Notes: generated from the sequence alone by a model not told the origin. Counted from the stretch's first letter, positions 1 through 9,249 are shown. The stretch is DNA of 64,000 nt from an uncultured Bacteroidales bacterium (GCA_947165255.1 CAMUZR010000013.1:1-64000); one strand, 5' to 3'. A program made the numbers and translations.

Positions 1-83
1 AATCACGAAGTGTTTGCACTATGCTGAGGCGAGAAAACGACTCATGAAATGGAACCTCAAAAACCCTCCATCGCACCCGTTTC

Positions 84-1229
84 CTATCCTATGAGGAAAC
101 GTCCGACACGGGTTTTAAGTAGAAGCCAAGTGCACAGGACGCTGAGTGCCAGCGTAACCACCAGTACGGTCCACGGCATCAGCCATACCCCCGCCCCACT
201 TTCACAGCACCATTGGGGAAACAACGTGTTGTAATAGATAGGCTTCATAAAAAACATGTGAAAAACATAGACCCCATAACACAGCCGCGAACACTCACGC
301 AGAAACGGACTCGGCTGCGACTCACTCGTGCGGTGTCGGCCAAGCCAATATGTCACCGTAGCATACAGCGCCAGTATGCCCAGCGTCGTGTGGGCAAAAG
401 CCAATAGGTGCAACGCCAAACGGCTGTAGCCCCGCAACCAGTGAGGGCACTGAAAAGAGCAGCCCGGCAATGTCAAGTGGGTGGCCTGCAGGTGCATCAA
501 CAGCGACAGAAAGAAAAGCGCCCACAGCAAGACAAAAAGAAGCGCTGCCCCCTTGTCCCTGCCCGGTCGCAGACCTCTCTGCTCCCGCCGGCCCACCATC
601 ATACGCAGCCAGTAGCCCAAATAAAAATAGAAAAGGAAATACGGGGCGCGTGAGAGTCCCATCTTCAGCCCCGAAATACGCAGCAACGACAAACCCGCCA
701 AAACCACCAGCAACACCCATCCCACAGGCAGGAACCATGCCCTGTGCCGTTCGTAAAGCCACGCCAGCAGCCTGTCAACCAGCCAACATGCAAAAAAACA
801 CCAAAAGAGCATCGGCAAGAACCACAAATGCTCAATTCCGTTGGCCACCCGCCAAAAAGCCACGCGCCAGCTGAACCTATCGGGATTGAAACGGAAAAGC
901 AAAAAATAGACCGTGCCGAAAACAAAGCAGGGAATGATGAGCCTCTTAAACTTCTTCCAGAGAAAGCCGAAGAACCCCTTGCGCCTGCCCAGCTCGAAAC
1001 ACTGGTAGCAGAAAACATATCCACCCACAAAAGCAATGGTCTCGATTCGGAAACCGCTAATCAGATGTCCCAGCCACCAATAGGTCGCATTGGACGGCAC
1101 CCCTTCGGGCGGCGTCCACCCCCCGGTGAAAACGCACAGCGAGTGATAGACCACCAAAAGAAAGATAATCAGCGGCCTAATGATAGAAATCTCGTAAAGA
1201 AGCCTCTTTTCCACCATGCAAAAGTACAA
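84..1229 (-). CDS. Acyltransferase family 3 integral membrane protein
   Basis: A 381-residue, very hydrophobic protein with about ten predicted membrane helices. The first helix carries the pattern VVYHS, in which the histidine fits the conserved helix-1 histidine of acyltransferase-3 enzymes that move acetyl or succinyl groups onto sugars at the inner membrane. A second in-frame ATG at 1217 could be the real start, because the first four residues add nothing recognisable. It is transcribed away from htpG and has no obvious partner in the window. The family call rests on helix layout and the histidine; the acceptor is unknown. Confidence 0.75.
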   Translation of the reverse strand: MYFCMVEKRLLYEISIIRPLIIFLLVVYHSLCVFTGGWTPPEGVPSNATYWWLGHLISGFRIETIAFVGGYVFCYQCFELGRRKGFFGFLWKKFKRLIIPCFVFGTVYFLLFRFNPDRFSWRVAFWRVANGIEHLWFLPMLFWCFFACWLVDRLLAWLYERHRAWFLPVGWVLLVVLAGLSLLRISGLKMGLSRAPYFLFYFYLGYWLRMMVGRREQRGLRPGRDKGAALLFVLLWALFFLSLLMHLQATHLTLPGCSFQCPHWLRGYSRLALHLLAFAHTTLGILALYATVTYWLGRHRTSESQPSPFLRECSRLCYGVYVFHMFFMKPIYYNTLFPQWCCESGAGVWLMPWTVLVVTLALSVLCTWLLLKTRVGRFLIG

Positions 1230-1274
1230 AAAAAATCCCAGACCGCAGGAATACCGCCCCTACCCCACCGCGAC

Positions 1275-1314
1275 TGACAAATTGTCACCCCGCCACAATG
1301 GCACTAAAATTGCA
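1275..1314 (+). promoter_or_regulatory. Sigma-54 promoter with upstream palindrome before htpG
   Basis: TGGCACTAAAATTGCA lies at 1299-1314. The GG pair and the GC pair have exactly the -24/-12 spacing of an RpoN promoter (consensus TGGCAC-N5-TTGC). A perfect palindrome TGACAAATTGTCA lies just upstream at 1275-1287 and could bind an activator or repressor. The predicted transcript start is near 1325, giving a leader of about 40 bases before the htpG ATG. The match is seen directly; RpoN control of this chaperone is inferred. Confidence 0.75.
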
Positions 1315-1366
1315 ACAACCCAAACCTAGTCATTAAATACGTAAACAACAATAATGAATTACTAAT

Positions 1367-3277
1367 ATGAACGGCAATTTGAACGTACAGACCGAAAACA
1401 TCTTTCCGGTCATTAAAAAATTCCTCTATTCCGACCATGAAATCTTCCTGCGCGAACTTGTGTCCAACGCCGTCGACGCCACCCAAAAGCTGAAAGCCGT
1501 CTCCTCGCGAGGCGAACTGCAAGGCGACCTTGGCGACCTGACCGTTGAAATAGTGCTCGACAGCAAGAAAAAGACCCTCACCTTCAAAGACCGCGGCATT
1601 GGCATGACCGCCGAAGAGGTGGAAAAATACATCAACCAAATAGCCTTTAGCGGTGCCACCGACTTCCTCGACAAATACAAAGACGTCCAAGAAAACCTCA
1701 TCGGCCATTTCGGCCTCGGCTTCTACTCCGCCTTCATGGTGGCCGACAAGGTGGAAATCTTCACCAAATCCTACAAAGACGCCCCCGCCGTGCACTGGAC
1801 CTGCGACGGCAGCCCCACCTTTGAAATGGTAGATGACCCCAAACACACCGACCGCGGCACCGACATCGTCCTGCATATTGCCGACGACTGCAAAGAATTT
1901 CTCCAAGAGCAGGAAATCCTGCAACTGCTCCGCAAATACTGCCGTTTCATGCCCATCGCCATCCGCTTTGGCGAAGAGAGCGTTTGGGTGGACAGCGAAA
2001 CCGAGTTTGACGAAGTGGACGACGGCAACGGAGGCAAGAAGAAACAGCCCAAACGCGTGGAAAAGAAACAGCCACGCATCATCAACAACACCGAACCCGC
2101 GTGGCGCAAAAGCCCCAGCAGCCTTACCGACGAAGACTACAAGAAGTTCTACCACGAACTCTACCCCATGAACTTCGAAGACCCGCTGTTCCAAATCCAC
2201 CTCAATGTCGACTACCCCTTCAACCTCACCGGCATCCTCTACTTCCCCAAGGTGCGCAAGACCATCGACCCCAACCGCAACAAGATACAGCTCTACTGCA
2301 ACCAAGTTTTCGTCACCGACAGCGTGGAAGGCATCGTACCCGACTACCTCATGCTCCTGCACGGTGTGCTCGACTCGCCCGACATCCCCCTAAACGTCAG
2401 CCGCAGCTATCTCCAGAGCGACAGCAACGTGAAGAAGATTTCCAGCCACATAAGCAAGAAGGTAGCCGACAAACTAGAGGAAATGTTCAAGAACGACCGC
2501 AAGGATTTCGAGAACAAATGGGACGACATCAAGATTTTTATCGAATACGGCATGCTCACCGAAGAGAAATTCTGCGAGCGCGCCATGAAATTCGCCCTCT
2601 TCAAAAACACCCAAGGCGAATTCTTCAGCCTCAAGGACTACCGCGACAAGATTGCCCCCCTGCAGACCGACAAGGACAAGAACGTCTGCTACCTCTACGC
2701 CAACGACATGGAAGAACAACACGCCTATATTGCCAAGGCCAAGGAAAAAGGCTACGACGTGCTGCTCATGGACAGTGTGCTGACCCCCCACTACCTCAAC
2801 CTTCTAGAGCAGAAGATAGAGAAAACCCGCTTCGTGCGTGTGGATGCCGATACGGTGGAGAAGCTCATCCCCCACGACGACACCATACCCGAAAAACTGA
2901 CCCAGGAACAGAAAGACAAGCTCAAACCCATCATCGAAGGCGAACTAGACACCAAAAAGTTCACCGTTCAAATGGAGAGCCTCGAGAGCGACGACCAACC
3001 CATGCTCATCACCCAGAGCGAATTCATGCGCCGCTACAAAGAGATGCAGGCCACCAGCGGCGGCAGCATGGGCTTCTATGGCGAGTTGCCCGAGAGCTAC
3101 AACCTAGTGGTCAACGTCAACCACCCGCTGATTGAAGAAATCCTGAACGAGACCGACGGCGAGAAACAGAAACAACTGGTCCACCAGCTGACCGACCTTG
3201 CCCTACTGGCCAACGGACTGCTCAAAGGCGAAGCCCTCACCGAGTTTGTCAAACGCAGCGTTAGCATGATTAAGTAA
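1367..3277 (+). CDS. htpG: Molecular chaperone HtpG (Hsp90 family)
   Basis: A 636-residue cytosolic ATP-dependent chaperone of normal bacterial Hsp90 length. The N-terminal GHKL ATPase domain is clear: ELVSNAVDA (metal/ATP-binding Glu-Asn), DRGIGMT (nucleotide contact) and GHFGLGFYSAFMV (ATP lid). The middle domain follows with a conserved LNVSRSYLQ stretch, and the C-terminal dimerisation domain ends the protein. It stands alone, follows a sigma-54-type promoter and is closed by an intrinsic terminator, so it is probably a single-gene stress-response unit. Codon use is strongly biased to C-ending codons. Confidence 0.97.
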   Translation: MNGNLNVQTENIFPVIKKFLYSDHEIFLRELVSNAVDATQKLKAVSSRGELQGDLGDLTVEIVLDSKKKTLTFKDRGIGMTAEEVEKYINQIAFSGATDFLDKYKDVQENLIGHFGLGFYSAFMVADKVEIFTKSYKDAPAVHWTCDGSPTFEMVDDPKHTDRGTDIVLHIADDCKEFLQEQEILQLLRKYCRFMPIAIRFGEESVWVDSETEFDEVDDGNGGKKKQPKRVEKKQPRIINNTEPAWRKSPSSLTDEDYKKFYHELYPMNFEDPLFQIHLNVDYPFNLTGILYFPKVRKTIDPNRNKIQLYCNQVFVTDSVEGIVPDYLMLLHGVLDSPDIPLNVSRSYLQSDSNVKKISSHISKKVADKLEEMFKNDRKDFENKWDDIKIFIEYGMLTEEKFCERAMKFALFKNTQGEFFSLKDYRDKIAPLQTDKDKNVCYLYANDMEEQHAYIAKAKEKGYDVLLMDSVLTPHYLNLLEQKIEKTRFVRVDADTVEKLIPHDDTIPEKLTQEQKDKLKPIIEGELDTKKFTVQMESLESDDQPMLITQSEFMRRYKEMQATSGGSMGFYGELPESYNLVVNVNHPLIEEILNETDGEKQKQLVHQLTDLALLANGLLKGEALTEFVKRSVSMIK

Positions 3278-3308
3278 TCCCCCCTGCAAGATATTAACCA
3301 CCTTTGCG

Positions 3309-3340
3309 AAAAGCCCCTTCCACACGGTTGGGGCTTTTCT
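3309..3340 (+). terminator. Rho-independent terminator after htpG
   Basis: AAAAGCCCC (3309-3317) pairs with GGGGCTTTT (3330-3338) and runs into a T-rich tail, 31 bases after the htpG stop. A second GC-rich hairpin without a T-tract, GGACCGGC/GCCGGTCC, lies at 3357-3381. Confidence 0.85.
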
Positions 3341-3469
3341 TTTCCCCTCCAGTGCCGGACCGGCCCACCCCTTGCCGGTCCTTATCCTCCCCCTCTACCC
3401 ACACTTCCGTCCCTTCTTACACCATATTTGACCTATACTTATACAATATTTTGTTTTTGGTCAATAAAC

Positions 3470-3502
3470 AAAATGCAAACTAAATATAAACTAAATATAG
3501 AA
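3470..3502. repeat. 11-bp tandem repeat, AAAATGCAAAC type, three units
   Basis: Units AAAATGCAAAC (3470-3480), TAAATATAAAC (3481-3491) and a degenerate third unit follow head to tail. The same 11-bp unit occurs in a longer array at 24573-24616 in front of bamD. The remainder of the 437-base gap between htpG and rfbB (3278-3714) holds the terminator, the GC hairpin at 3357-3381 and a promoter; I see no gene in it. Confidence 0.65.
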
Positions 3503-3653
3503 CAACAAGCGAGAATGGAGTGGAGGCAAAGGGGGGCTGGAGTGGTAGCCTACAGCCCAGTGCAATGGAATAATAGGGGCGCTGACGGGAAAAGCCCGAA
3601 AGGGTGGATGGGAATTATTTTATTCAGGGGTCTATTTATTCGGTTTTTTTGCG

Positions 3654-3661
3654 TACCTTTG
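3654..3661 (+). promoter_or_regulatory. Bacteroidota -7 element (TAccTTTG) for rfbB
   Basis: TACCTTTG matches the TAnnTTTG -7 box and lies 53 bases before the rfbB ATG. I see no good TTTG box at the usual -33 distance, so strength is uncertain. Confidence 0.55.
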
Positions 3662-3714
3662 CAGTGAGGTTGGGTTACCCAACAAGACCGTATTACTTTT
3701 ATTATCAAAGCACT

Positions 3715-4851
3715 ATGAATAGAAACATCATTATCACTGGAGGGGCTGGCTTCATTGGCAGCCATGTTGTGCGTTTGTTTGTGAACAGATATCCCGAATA
3801 TAAGATTATCAACCTGGACAAGCTGACCTATGCCGGCAACCTGGCCAATTTGAAAGACATAGAGGGCAGACCTAACTACAGGTTTGTGAAGATGGACATC
3901 TGCGACTTTGAGGGAGTGCTGAAGCTGATGCAGGAGGAACATGTGGACGGCATCATCCACTTGGCCGCCGAGAGTCATGTGGACCGCTCTATTAAGGACC
4001 CATTTACCTTTGCCCAGACCAATGTGATGGGAACCCTCTCGATGTTGCAGGCGGCCAAGCTTTACTGGGAGTCGCTGCCGGAGAAATGGGAGGGCAAGCG
4101 TTTCTACCACATCAGCACCGACGAAGTGTACGGCGCGCTGGAGCTGACCCACCCGCAGGGCATAAAGCCCCCCTTCAGCACCAAGGCTTCCAGCGGCAGC
4201 CACCACCTGGCCTACGGCGACAAGTTCTTTACCGAAGACCTGAAATATCAGCCCCACAGCCCCTACAGCGCCGCCAAGGCTTCGAGCGACCATTTCGTGC
4301 GGGCTTTCCACGACACCTACGGCATGCCCACCATCGTGACCAACTGCTCGAACAACTACGGTCCCTACCAGTTCCCCGAAAAGCTGATACCCCTTTTTAT
4401 TAACAACATCCGCCACCTCAAGCCGCTGCCGGTCTACGGCAAGGGCGAGAATGTGCGCGACTGGCTGTATGTGGTAGACCACGCCCGGGCCATCGATACG
4501 ATTTTCCACAACGGAAAAGTGGCCGAGACGTATAACATAGGCGGTTTCAATGAGTGGAAGAACATTGACATTATAAAGGTGCTGATCAACACCGTGGACC
4601 GGCTTTTGGGGCGCAAGGAAGGCGAGGACATGGGCCTCATCACCTACGTCACCGACCGGGCGGGGCACGACATGCGCTACGCCATTGACAGCACCAAGCT
4701 GCAGAAAGAACTGGGCTGGGAGCCCAGCCTGCAGTTTGAGGAGGGCATAGAGCTGACGGTGAAGTGGTATCTCGACAACCAAGAGTGGATGGACAACGTT
4801 ACCAGCGGGGACTACCTAAAGTACTACGAAGAGATGTACGCAAACCGATAG
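3715..4851 (+). CDS. rfbB: dTDP-glucose 4,6-dehydratase
   Basis: A 378-residue short-chain dehydrogenase/reductase that converts dTDP-D-glucose to dTDP-4-keto-6-deoxyglucose in the cytosol, the step shared by dTDP-rhamnose and related deoxysugars. The NAD-binding motif GGAGFIGSH is at residues 8-16. STDEVYG (active Thr-Asp-Glu) and YSAAKASSDHF (catalytic Tyr-x3-Lys) follow, then the family-typical NNYGPYQFPEKLIP. The start at 3715 was chosen because the fold begins at once with MNRNIIITGG and because a -7 box lies upstream; an in-frame ATG at 3604 would add a non-homologous extension. The rfbA, rfbC and rfbD partners are not in the window. Confidence 0.93.
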   Translation: MNRNIIITGGAGFIGSHVVRLFVNRYPEYKIINLDKLTYAGNLANLKDIEGRPNYRFVKMDICDFEGVLKLMQEEHVDGIIHLAAESHVDRSIKDPFTFAQTNVMGTLSMLQAAKLYWESLPEKWEGKRFYHISTDEVYGALELTHPQGIKPPFSTKASSGSHHLAYGDKFFTEDLKYQPHSPYSAAKASSDHFVRAFHDTYGMPTIVTNCSNNYGPYQFPEKLIPLFINNIRHLKPLPVYGKGENVRDWLYVVDHARAIDTIFHNGKVAETYNIGGFNEWKNIDIIKVLINTVDRLLGRKEGEDMGLITYVTDRAGHDMRYAIDSTKLQKELGWEPSLQFEEGIELTVKWYLDNQEWMDNVTSGDYLKYYEEMYANR

Positions 4852-4855
4852 CGCC

Positions 4856-5464
4856 ATGAACATTGTTTTTGACTTTGGGAACGTGCTAGTCCGATGGGAA
4901 CCCAAGGAGGTGTTTATGCCTTTTTTCGACAACGACGAAGAGCAGTATGACTACTTCTGGGAACACGTATGCGACGCCACTTTTCGCAATCGTATCGACG
5001 CAGGCGAACCGCAGGCAGAAGTCATAAGGGAGTATCAGGCCCGGTTTCCTGAATACGCCGAGCGAATAGCCATGTACTGGACGCACTGGGAACTTTCGCT
5101 GCCCGGAGAGATGCCAGGAATGTACGACCTGGTGAAACGCCTAAAGGACGACCCTTCGAACCACATTTACGGACTCACCAACTGGTCGATGGAAACGTAT
5201 CCCATAGCCCGCGAGCGGTTCAAGGTACTACAGCTGATAGATGATTATGTGGTTTCGGGGGCAGAATTTGTGGTTAAGCCCGACCATAGAATATTTCAGA
5301 TTCTGCTTGACCGATTTGGTCTCAAAGCCCAAGAGTGCATCTTTGTGGACGACAACGCTGCCAATGTGGCAAGCGCTTGCGAAATGGGGTTCAAGGGTAT
5401 CGTCTTTAAGGGGACGGAGCACTTGCAGAAGCAACTCGACGAATACAAAAGAACCAGACTATAG
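4856..5464 (+). CDS. HAD-superfamily hydrolase (YihX-like sugar phosphatase)
   Basis: A 202-residue haloacid-dehalogenase-fold protein. Motif I is FDFGNVLV at the extreme N-terminus, motif II TNWS in the middle, motif III the lysine in VKPD, and motif IV FVDDNAANV. This FDxGNV form of motif I is that of YihX-type glucose-1-phosphate phosphatases and haloacid dehalogenases rather than DxDxT enzymes. It begins 4 bases after rfbB and is probably cotranscribed, so a hexose-phosphate or nucleotide-sugar side product is a reasonable substrate guess. The exact substrate cannot be read from sequence. Confidence 0.82.
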   Translation: MNIVFDFGNVLVRWEPKEVFMPFFDNDEEQYDYFWEHVCDATFRNRIDAGEPQAEVIREYQARFPEYAERIAMYWTHWELSLPGEMPGMYDLVKRLKDDPSNHIYGLTNWSMETYPIARERFKVLQLIDDYVVSGAEFVVKPDHRIFQILLDRFGLKAQECIFVDDNAANVASACEMGFKGIVFKGTEHLQKQLDEYKRTRL

Positions 5465-5518
5465 AAGCCTTACTGGTTGCTTTTTTTATGAAAAAATGCT
5501 GAATTCATTTTTTTTCAG

Positions 5519-5526
5519 TATTTTTG
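5519..5526 (+). promoter_or_regulatory. Bacteroidota -7 element (TAttTTTG)
   Basis: TATTTTTG lies 19 bases before the start of the O-antigen ligase-like gene, in an 81-base AT-rich gap. No clear -33 TTTG is present. Confidence 0.5.
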
Positions 5527-5545
5527 CATCGTCGCACAAAAGATT

Positions 5546-6814
5546 ATGCAGTTAGAAAAGGACCCCTTACTCACCCACCTAAAATGGTATGAAGCCCTTG
5601 AGTTTTCAGCAATGGCGCTGTATACTCTTTCTGTGCCGATACACTGGCGCATGGGTGTTTGGGCATTGGGCATTTTGGTGCTCAGCGCCATCGTAAAGAT
5701 GTCCGTTACTAGGCGAATTGGGAACCCCATTCTCACCAACCCAACACGTATTTGCCTGCTGTTGATGGTGCTCTATTATTGTATCTACCTATTCAGCATC
5801 CACTATAGCAACAGTCCTTTGGGCGGTTTTGAGGTCTCGGGCAAAAAGATACCGCTTCTGGTGCTCCCTCTTTTCTTTCTGCTAAGCGACCTCCGCTACA
5901 TTCGGCAGAAACATATTTCGGCCCTGGGGCACTTGCTGGCGCTAGTGCTTACGGTTCGTTTCTGCATCATGATGACGCAGGCCTGCCTGAATTATGTGGC
6001 CGGAACGCCATTCTCCATGGTGATACACTTCCATTTCGACCCCATGCACTACAACTACCTGGCACTCTATATTCTTACGGCCATCATCATCCTCTCTTTT
6101 GAGGCCTTGCGCCTTTGGGATAACCCTAGATGGCGTTTCTGGCGCTGGGCACTGCTGGCAGACATACTGGTTATGATTGAGTACATACTGATGGTTTGTT
6201 CGAGGTCGGGGCTGCTGACCCTGCTGCTGATAGTGGTGGTTACAAGCGTATACCTGATAATCTTGAAAAGGCCAAAGATAGCGGGAATCGTTGTACTGGT
6301 ATTTGCCCTGTTCATGGGGCTAAACTACCTTACAATGCCCAAACTCTTCTCGCGGGCACAGAACACCATCGAGGACATGGAGGCCGGTGAGGACGGCGAT
6401 GTGCGGCAGGATATATGGGAGTGCGCCTGGGAGTTGGTGGACGAGCACGAAGCCATCGGGTACGGCAACGACGGGTACTGGAACGACCTCTACCGTGAAT
6501 ATGTCGAACACGATTTGCCCAACTGCTATAACGAAGAGAAATTGAACATGCACAATCAGTACTTAGAGACCCTTGTGGCCACGGGCGTTGTAGGGCTGAT
6601 AGTGCTCATTGCAATGGTGGCAATTCCTGCCATTGTTTCCATCACCCGGAGGTATTGGAACCCCATCATGGCGGTATTCACGCTTTCCTATGCCCTATGG
6701 ATATTTTTTGAAGAGGCTTTTGCCCGTCAAATGGGACTGCTGTTTATTTGCTGGTGGTATGGTATCTTCTTGGTATTCGGAAAGTTCTATTTCCATACCA
6801 AAGGGAAATCTTGA
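5546..6814 (+). CDS. O-antigen ligase/polymerase family membrane protein
   Basis: A 422-residue inner-membrane protein with roughly ten to twelve hydrophobic helices and a large periplasmic loop in the C-terminal half. The loop holds SRSGLL before it and NMHNQYLETLVATGVVGL after it; a His-Asn near a Gly-rich helix is typical of the WaaL/Wzy ligase-polymerase superfamily. It would either join O-antigen to lipid A core or polymerise repeat units. It lies between the dTDP-sugar genes and the uronic-acid sugar genes, which supports a surface-glycan role. Ligase and polymerase cannot be separated by eye. Confidence 0.75.
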   Translation: MQLEKDPLLTHLKWYEALEFSAMALYTLSVPIHWRMGVWALGILVLSAIVKMSVTRRIGNPILTNPTRICLLLMVLYYCIYLFSIHYSNSPLGGFEVSGKKIPLLVLPLFFLLSDLRYIRQKHISALGHLLALVLTVRFCIMMTQACLNYVAGTPFSMVIHFHFDPMHYNYLALYILTAIIILSFEALRLWDNPRWRFWRWALLADILVMIEYILMVCSRSGLLTLLLIVVVTSVYLIILKRPKIAGIVVLVFALFMGLNYLTMPKLFSRAQNTIEDMEAGEDGDVRQDIWECAWELVDEHEAIGYGNDGYWNDLYREYVEHDLPNCYNEEKLNMHNQYLETLVATGVVGLIVLIAMVAIPAIVSITRRYWNPIMAVFTLSYALWIFFEEAFARQMGLLFICWWYGIFLVFGKFYFHTKGKS

Positions 6815-6856
6815 ATCACTTAGAAAGATTTTTTCTCAATATTTTTAAAAAAAATG

Positions 6857-6864
6857 TATTTTTG
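6857..6864 (+). promoter_or_regulatory. Bacteroidota -7 element (TAttTTTG)
   Basis: TATTTTTG occurs 76 bases upstream of the nucleotide-sugar dehydrogenase in a very AT-rich leader region, suggesting that the four-enzyme block 6941-11592 has its own promoter. Confidence 0.55.
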
Positions 6865-6940
6865 CATTTATTTTATTCCGCAGATCGGACGGACAATTAT
6901 TTATATTACATTGAATTAAATAAGAATATATATAATATAG

Positions 6941-8215
6941 ATGAACGAAGTTAAGATAGCAGTTATCGGATTGGGCTATGTGGGACTGCCCTTGGCCCGA
7001 CTCTTCTCGACACATTATTCTACAATTGGATACGACATGAACCAAGCACGTGTGGACAGCCTGATGGCAGGCCACGATGCCACATTGGAAGTGTCTGACG
7101 AAATGCTGCAGGATGCCATCAAGAACCACGGCTTCAGATGCACTGCTAATTTGGAAGATATTCGTCAATGTAATTTTTATGTTGTGGCCGTTCCCACGCC
7201 GGTGGACCGCAACAATAATCCTGACCTCACACCCCTTTATGGCGCCAGCGAGACGGTGGGCAAGGTGATAGGCAAGGGCGACATTGTGGTGTATGAGTCA
7301 ACAGTATATCCTGGCGTTACCGAGGATGAATGCCTCCCTGTCGTGGAACGGGTTTCGGGTCTGAAATACAATGTCGACTTCTTTGCCGGCTACAGTCCTG
7401 AGCGCATCAATCCGGGCGACAAGGTACATACGGTTGAAAAAATAAAGAAAATCACCTCGGGATCCACTCCCGAAATAGCCGACCTGATCGACAACGTATA
7501 TAAGTCCGTCCTGCAGAACGGTACCCACAAGGCCCCCAGCATTAAGGTTGCCGAGGCCGCAAAGGTGATTGAGAATAGCCAGCGCGATATTAACATTGCC
7601 TTTGTCAACGAGCTTTCCAAGATTTTCACCCTTATGGGCATAGACACATACGATGTGCTGGAGGCAGCCGGAACCAAATGGAACTTCATTAAAATGAATC
7701 CTGGGTTGGTGGGAGGCCACTGCATCTCTGTCGACCCCTACTACCTGGCCCAGTGCGCCCAACGCTTGGGATACAATCCCGAGATTATCCTTGCCGGACG
7801 CCGCATGAACGACGGCATGGGAGCCTACGTCGCCGACCAGACGATCAAACTGATGCTGAAGAAAGGCATCCAGGTCCTGGGGTCGAAAATAATAATCATG
7901 GGTTTCACCTTCAAGGAGAACTGCCCCGACGTGCGCAACACACGCGTCATCGACATCTACCATGCCCTGCAAGAGTACAATGCCAACATCACCGTTTACG
8001 ACCCCTGGGCCTCGCCCGAGAAGGTCAAGCACGAATACGGGATAGACATCGTAAACCAACTGCCCGATGCTAAGTTCAACGCAGCTATTATTGCCGTTGC
8101 CCACCGGCAATTCCGCGAAATGGAGATTAACTTCGACCAGCTGCTTGAACCGGTGCATGTCATCTTTGACGTGAAAGCCATACTTCCCCGCGAACTGGTT
8201 GACGGCCGCTTGTAA
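6941..8215 (+). CDS. UDP-N-acetylhexosamine 6-dehydrogenase (WbpA/WbpO/TviB type)
   Basis: A 424-residue NAD-dependent dehydrogenase that oxidises C6 of a UDP-HexNAc to the uronic acid. The N-terminal Rossmann motif is IAVIGLGYVGLPLA. The catalytic cysteine is Cys261 in GGHCISVDPYYL. The C-terminal UDP-binding domain contains KENCPDVRNTR. The N-terminal stretch with GHDATLEV resembles TviB/WbpO enzymes that act on UDP-GlcNAc or UDP-GalNAc more than UDP-glucose dehydrogenases. The next three genes are those of the WbpB/WbpE/WbpI pathway, so UDP-GlcNAc is the most likely substrate. Confidence 0.88.
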   Translation: MNEVKIAVIGLGYVGLPLARLFSTHYSTIGYDMNQARVDSLMAGHDATLEVSDEMLQDAIKNHGFRCTANLEDIRQCNFYVVAVPTPVDRNNNPDLTPLYGASETVGKVIGKGDIVVYESTVYPGVTEDECLPVVERVSGLKYNVDFFAGYSPERINPGDKVHTVEKIKKITSGSTPEIADLIDNVYKSVLQNGTHKAPSIKVAEAAKVIENSQRDINIAFVNELSKIFTLMGIDTYDVLEAAGTKWNFIKMNPGLVGGHCISVDPYYLAQCAQRLGYNPEIILAGRRMNDGMGAYVADQTIKLMLKKGIQVLGSKIIIMGFTFKENCPDVRNTRVIDIYHALQEYNANITVYDPWASPEKVKHEYGIDIVNQLPDAKFNAAIIAVAHRQFREMEINFDQLLEPVHVIFDVKAILPRELVDGRL

Positions 8216-8245
8216 AAAAACCTTTTAAACTCAAAAAGAACCCAC

Positions 8246-9226
8246 ATGGCAAATTTTGCACTGATAGGGGCTGCCGGATACATTGCCCCCCGACACTTGA
8301 AGGCCATAGCCGACACAGGCAACGACCTGTTGGCCGCCTACGACAAATTCGACAGTGTAGGCCGACTGGACAGTTTCTTCCCCAACTGCTCTTTCTTTAC
8401 CGAGCAGGAACAGTTCGACCGCTTCTGCTCCAAGCAGCAGCACACGGAAAATCCCCTGCAGTGGCTCAGCATCTGCACCCCCAATTACACACACGATGCC
8501 TTTATCCGTTACGGCCTGCGCCTAGGCTGCAACGTCATTTGCGAGAAGCCCTTGGTGCTTAACCCATATAATATCGACAACCTGATTGATATGGAGAACG
8601 CTACAGGGCATCAGGCCTACACCATACTCCAACTCCGCCTCCACGAATCCATAGTGGCCCTTAAGAAGAAAGTAGAGCAAGGACCCAAGGACCACAAATA
8701 CGACGTAGACCTTACCTACATCACCTCCCGCGGCAAGTGGTACTACTCCTCATGGAAAGGCGACGTGCACAAGAGCGGCGGAATCGCCACCAATATCGGT
8801 GTTCACTTTTACGACATGCTGCAATGGATCTTTGGCCCCGTGCAACAGAATATTGTTCACGTCATGTCGCACGACAGAGTAGCCGGGTATCTCGAATTTG
8901 AGCAGGCACGTGTACGTTATTTCCTCAGTATCAATGCCGACTGCCTACCCGAGAATGCCGTACAGGGCGAGAAACGCACTTACCGAACCATTATGATAGA
9001 CGGGGATGAATTTGAGTTCAGCCAGGGATTCACCGAGTTGCACACCCGCAGCTATCAAGAGATTCTTGCCGGACACGGCTTCCGCATCAGCGAGGCCCGC
9101 AACTGCATTCAAATCGTCAGCGACATCCGCCACTCCACCCCCATCGGACTTAAAGGCGACTATCACCCCTTGGCCAAACTACCTTTGGCTCCCCACCCTT
9201 TCGGATGGACTGACATGAAATACTAA
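8246..9226 (+). CDS. wlbA: UDP-GlcNAcA 3-dehydrogenase (WbpB/WlbA type, Gfo/Idh/MocA family)
   Basis: A 326-residue oxidoreductase that, in the known pathway, oxidises C3 of UDP-GlcNAc-uronate to give the 3-keto sugar. The N-terminal dinucleotide-binding region reads ALIGAAGYIAPRH, and the family motif EKPLV is present. Its length is that of WbpB/WlbA (about 315-320). It lies 30 bases after the 6-dehydrogenase and 23 bases before the aminotransferase, an order that fits UDP-GlcNAc3NA synthesis. Substrate assignment rests on this context and on overall similarity remembered from WlbA. Confidence 0.85.
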   Translation: MANFALIGAAGYIAPRHLKAIADTGNDLLAAYDKFDSVGRLDSFFPNCSFFTEQEQFDRFCSKQQHTENPLQWLSICTPNYTHDAFIRYGLRLGCNVICEKPLVLNPYNIDNLIDMENATGHQAYTILQLRLHESIVALKKKVEQGPKDHKYDVDLTYITSRGKWYYSSWKGDVHKSGGIATNIGVHFYDMLQWIFGPVQQNIVHVMSHDRVAGYLEFEQARVRYFLSINADCLPENAVQGEKRTYRTIMIDGDEFEFSQGFTELHTRSYQEILAGHGFRISEARNCIQIVSDIRHSTPIGLKGDYHPLAKLPLAPHPFGWTDMKY

Positions 9227-9249
9227 CCCGTCACCCTAAACTATACAAA

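Noticed and set aside
1219..1226. TACTTTTG on the minus strand as promoter of the acyltransferase
   Set aside because: It overlaps the first codons of the gene, so a transcript from it would start at or after the likely ATG; no -33 box is present.
1304..2362. 352-codon minus-strand open frame opposite htpG
   Set aside because: Low-complexity Val/Phe/Gly product produced by codon bias on the other strand; HtpG is unambiguous.
2101..3135. 344-codon plus-strand frame overlapping htpG
   Set aside because: Arg/Gln/Pro/His-rich out-of-frame product; the overlapping frame is full-length HtpG.
3550..4782. 410-codon minus-strand open frame opposite rfbB
   Set aside because: It is the complement of a gene with strong codon bias; the product is Val/Gly/His-rich without family motifs, whereas the plus strand gives a complete RfbB.
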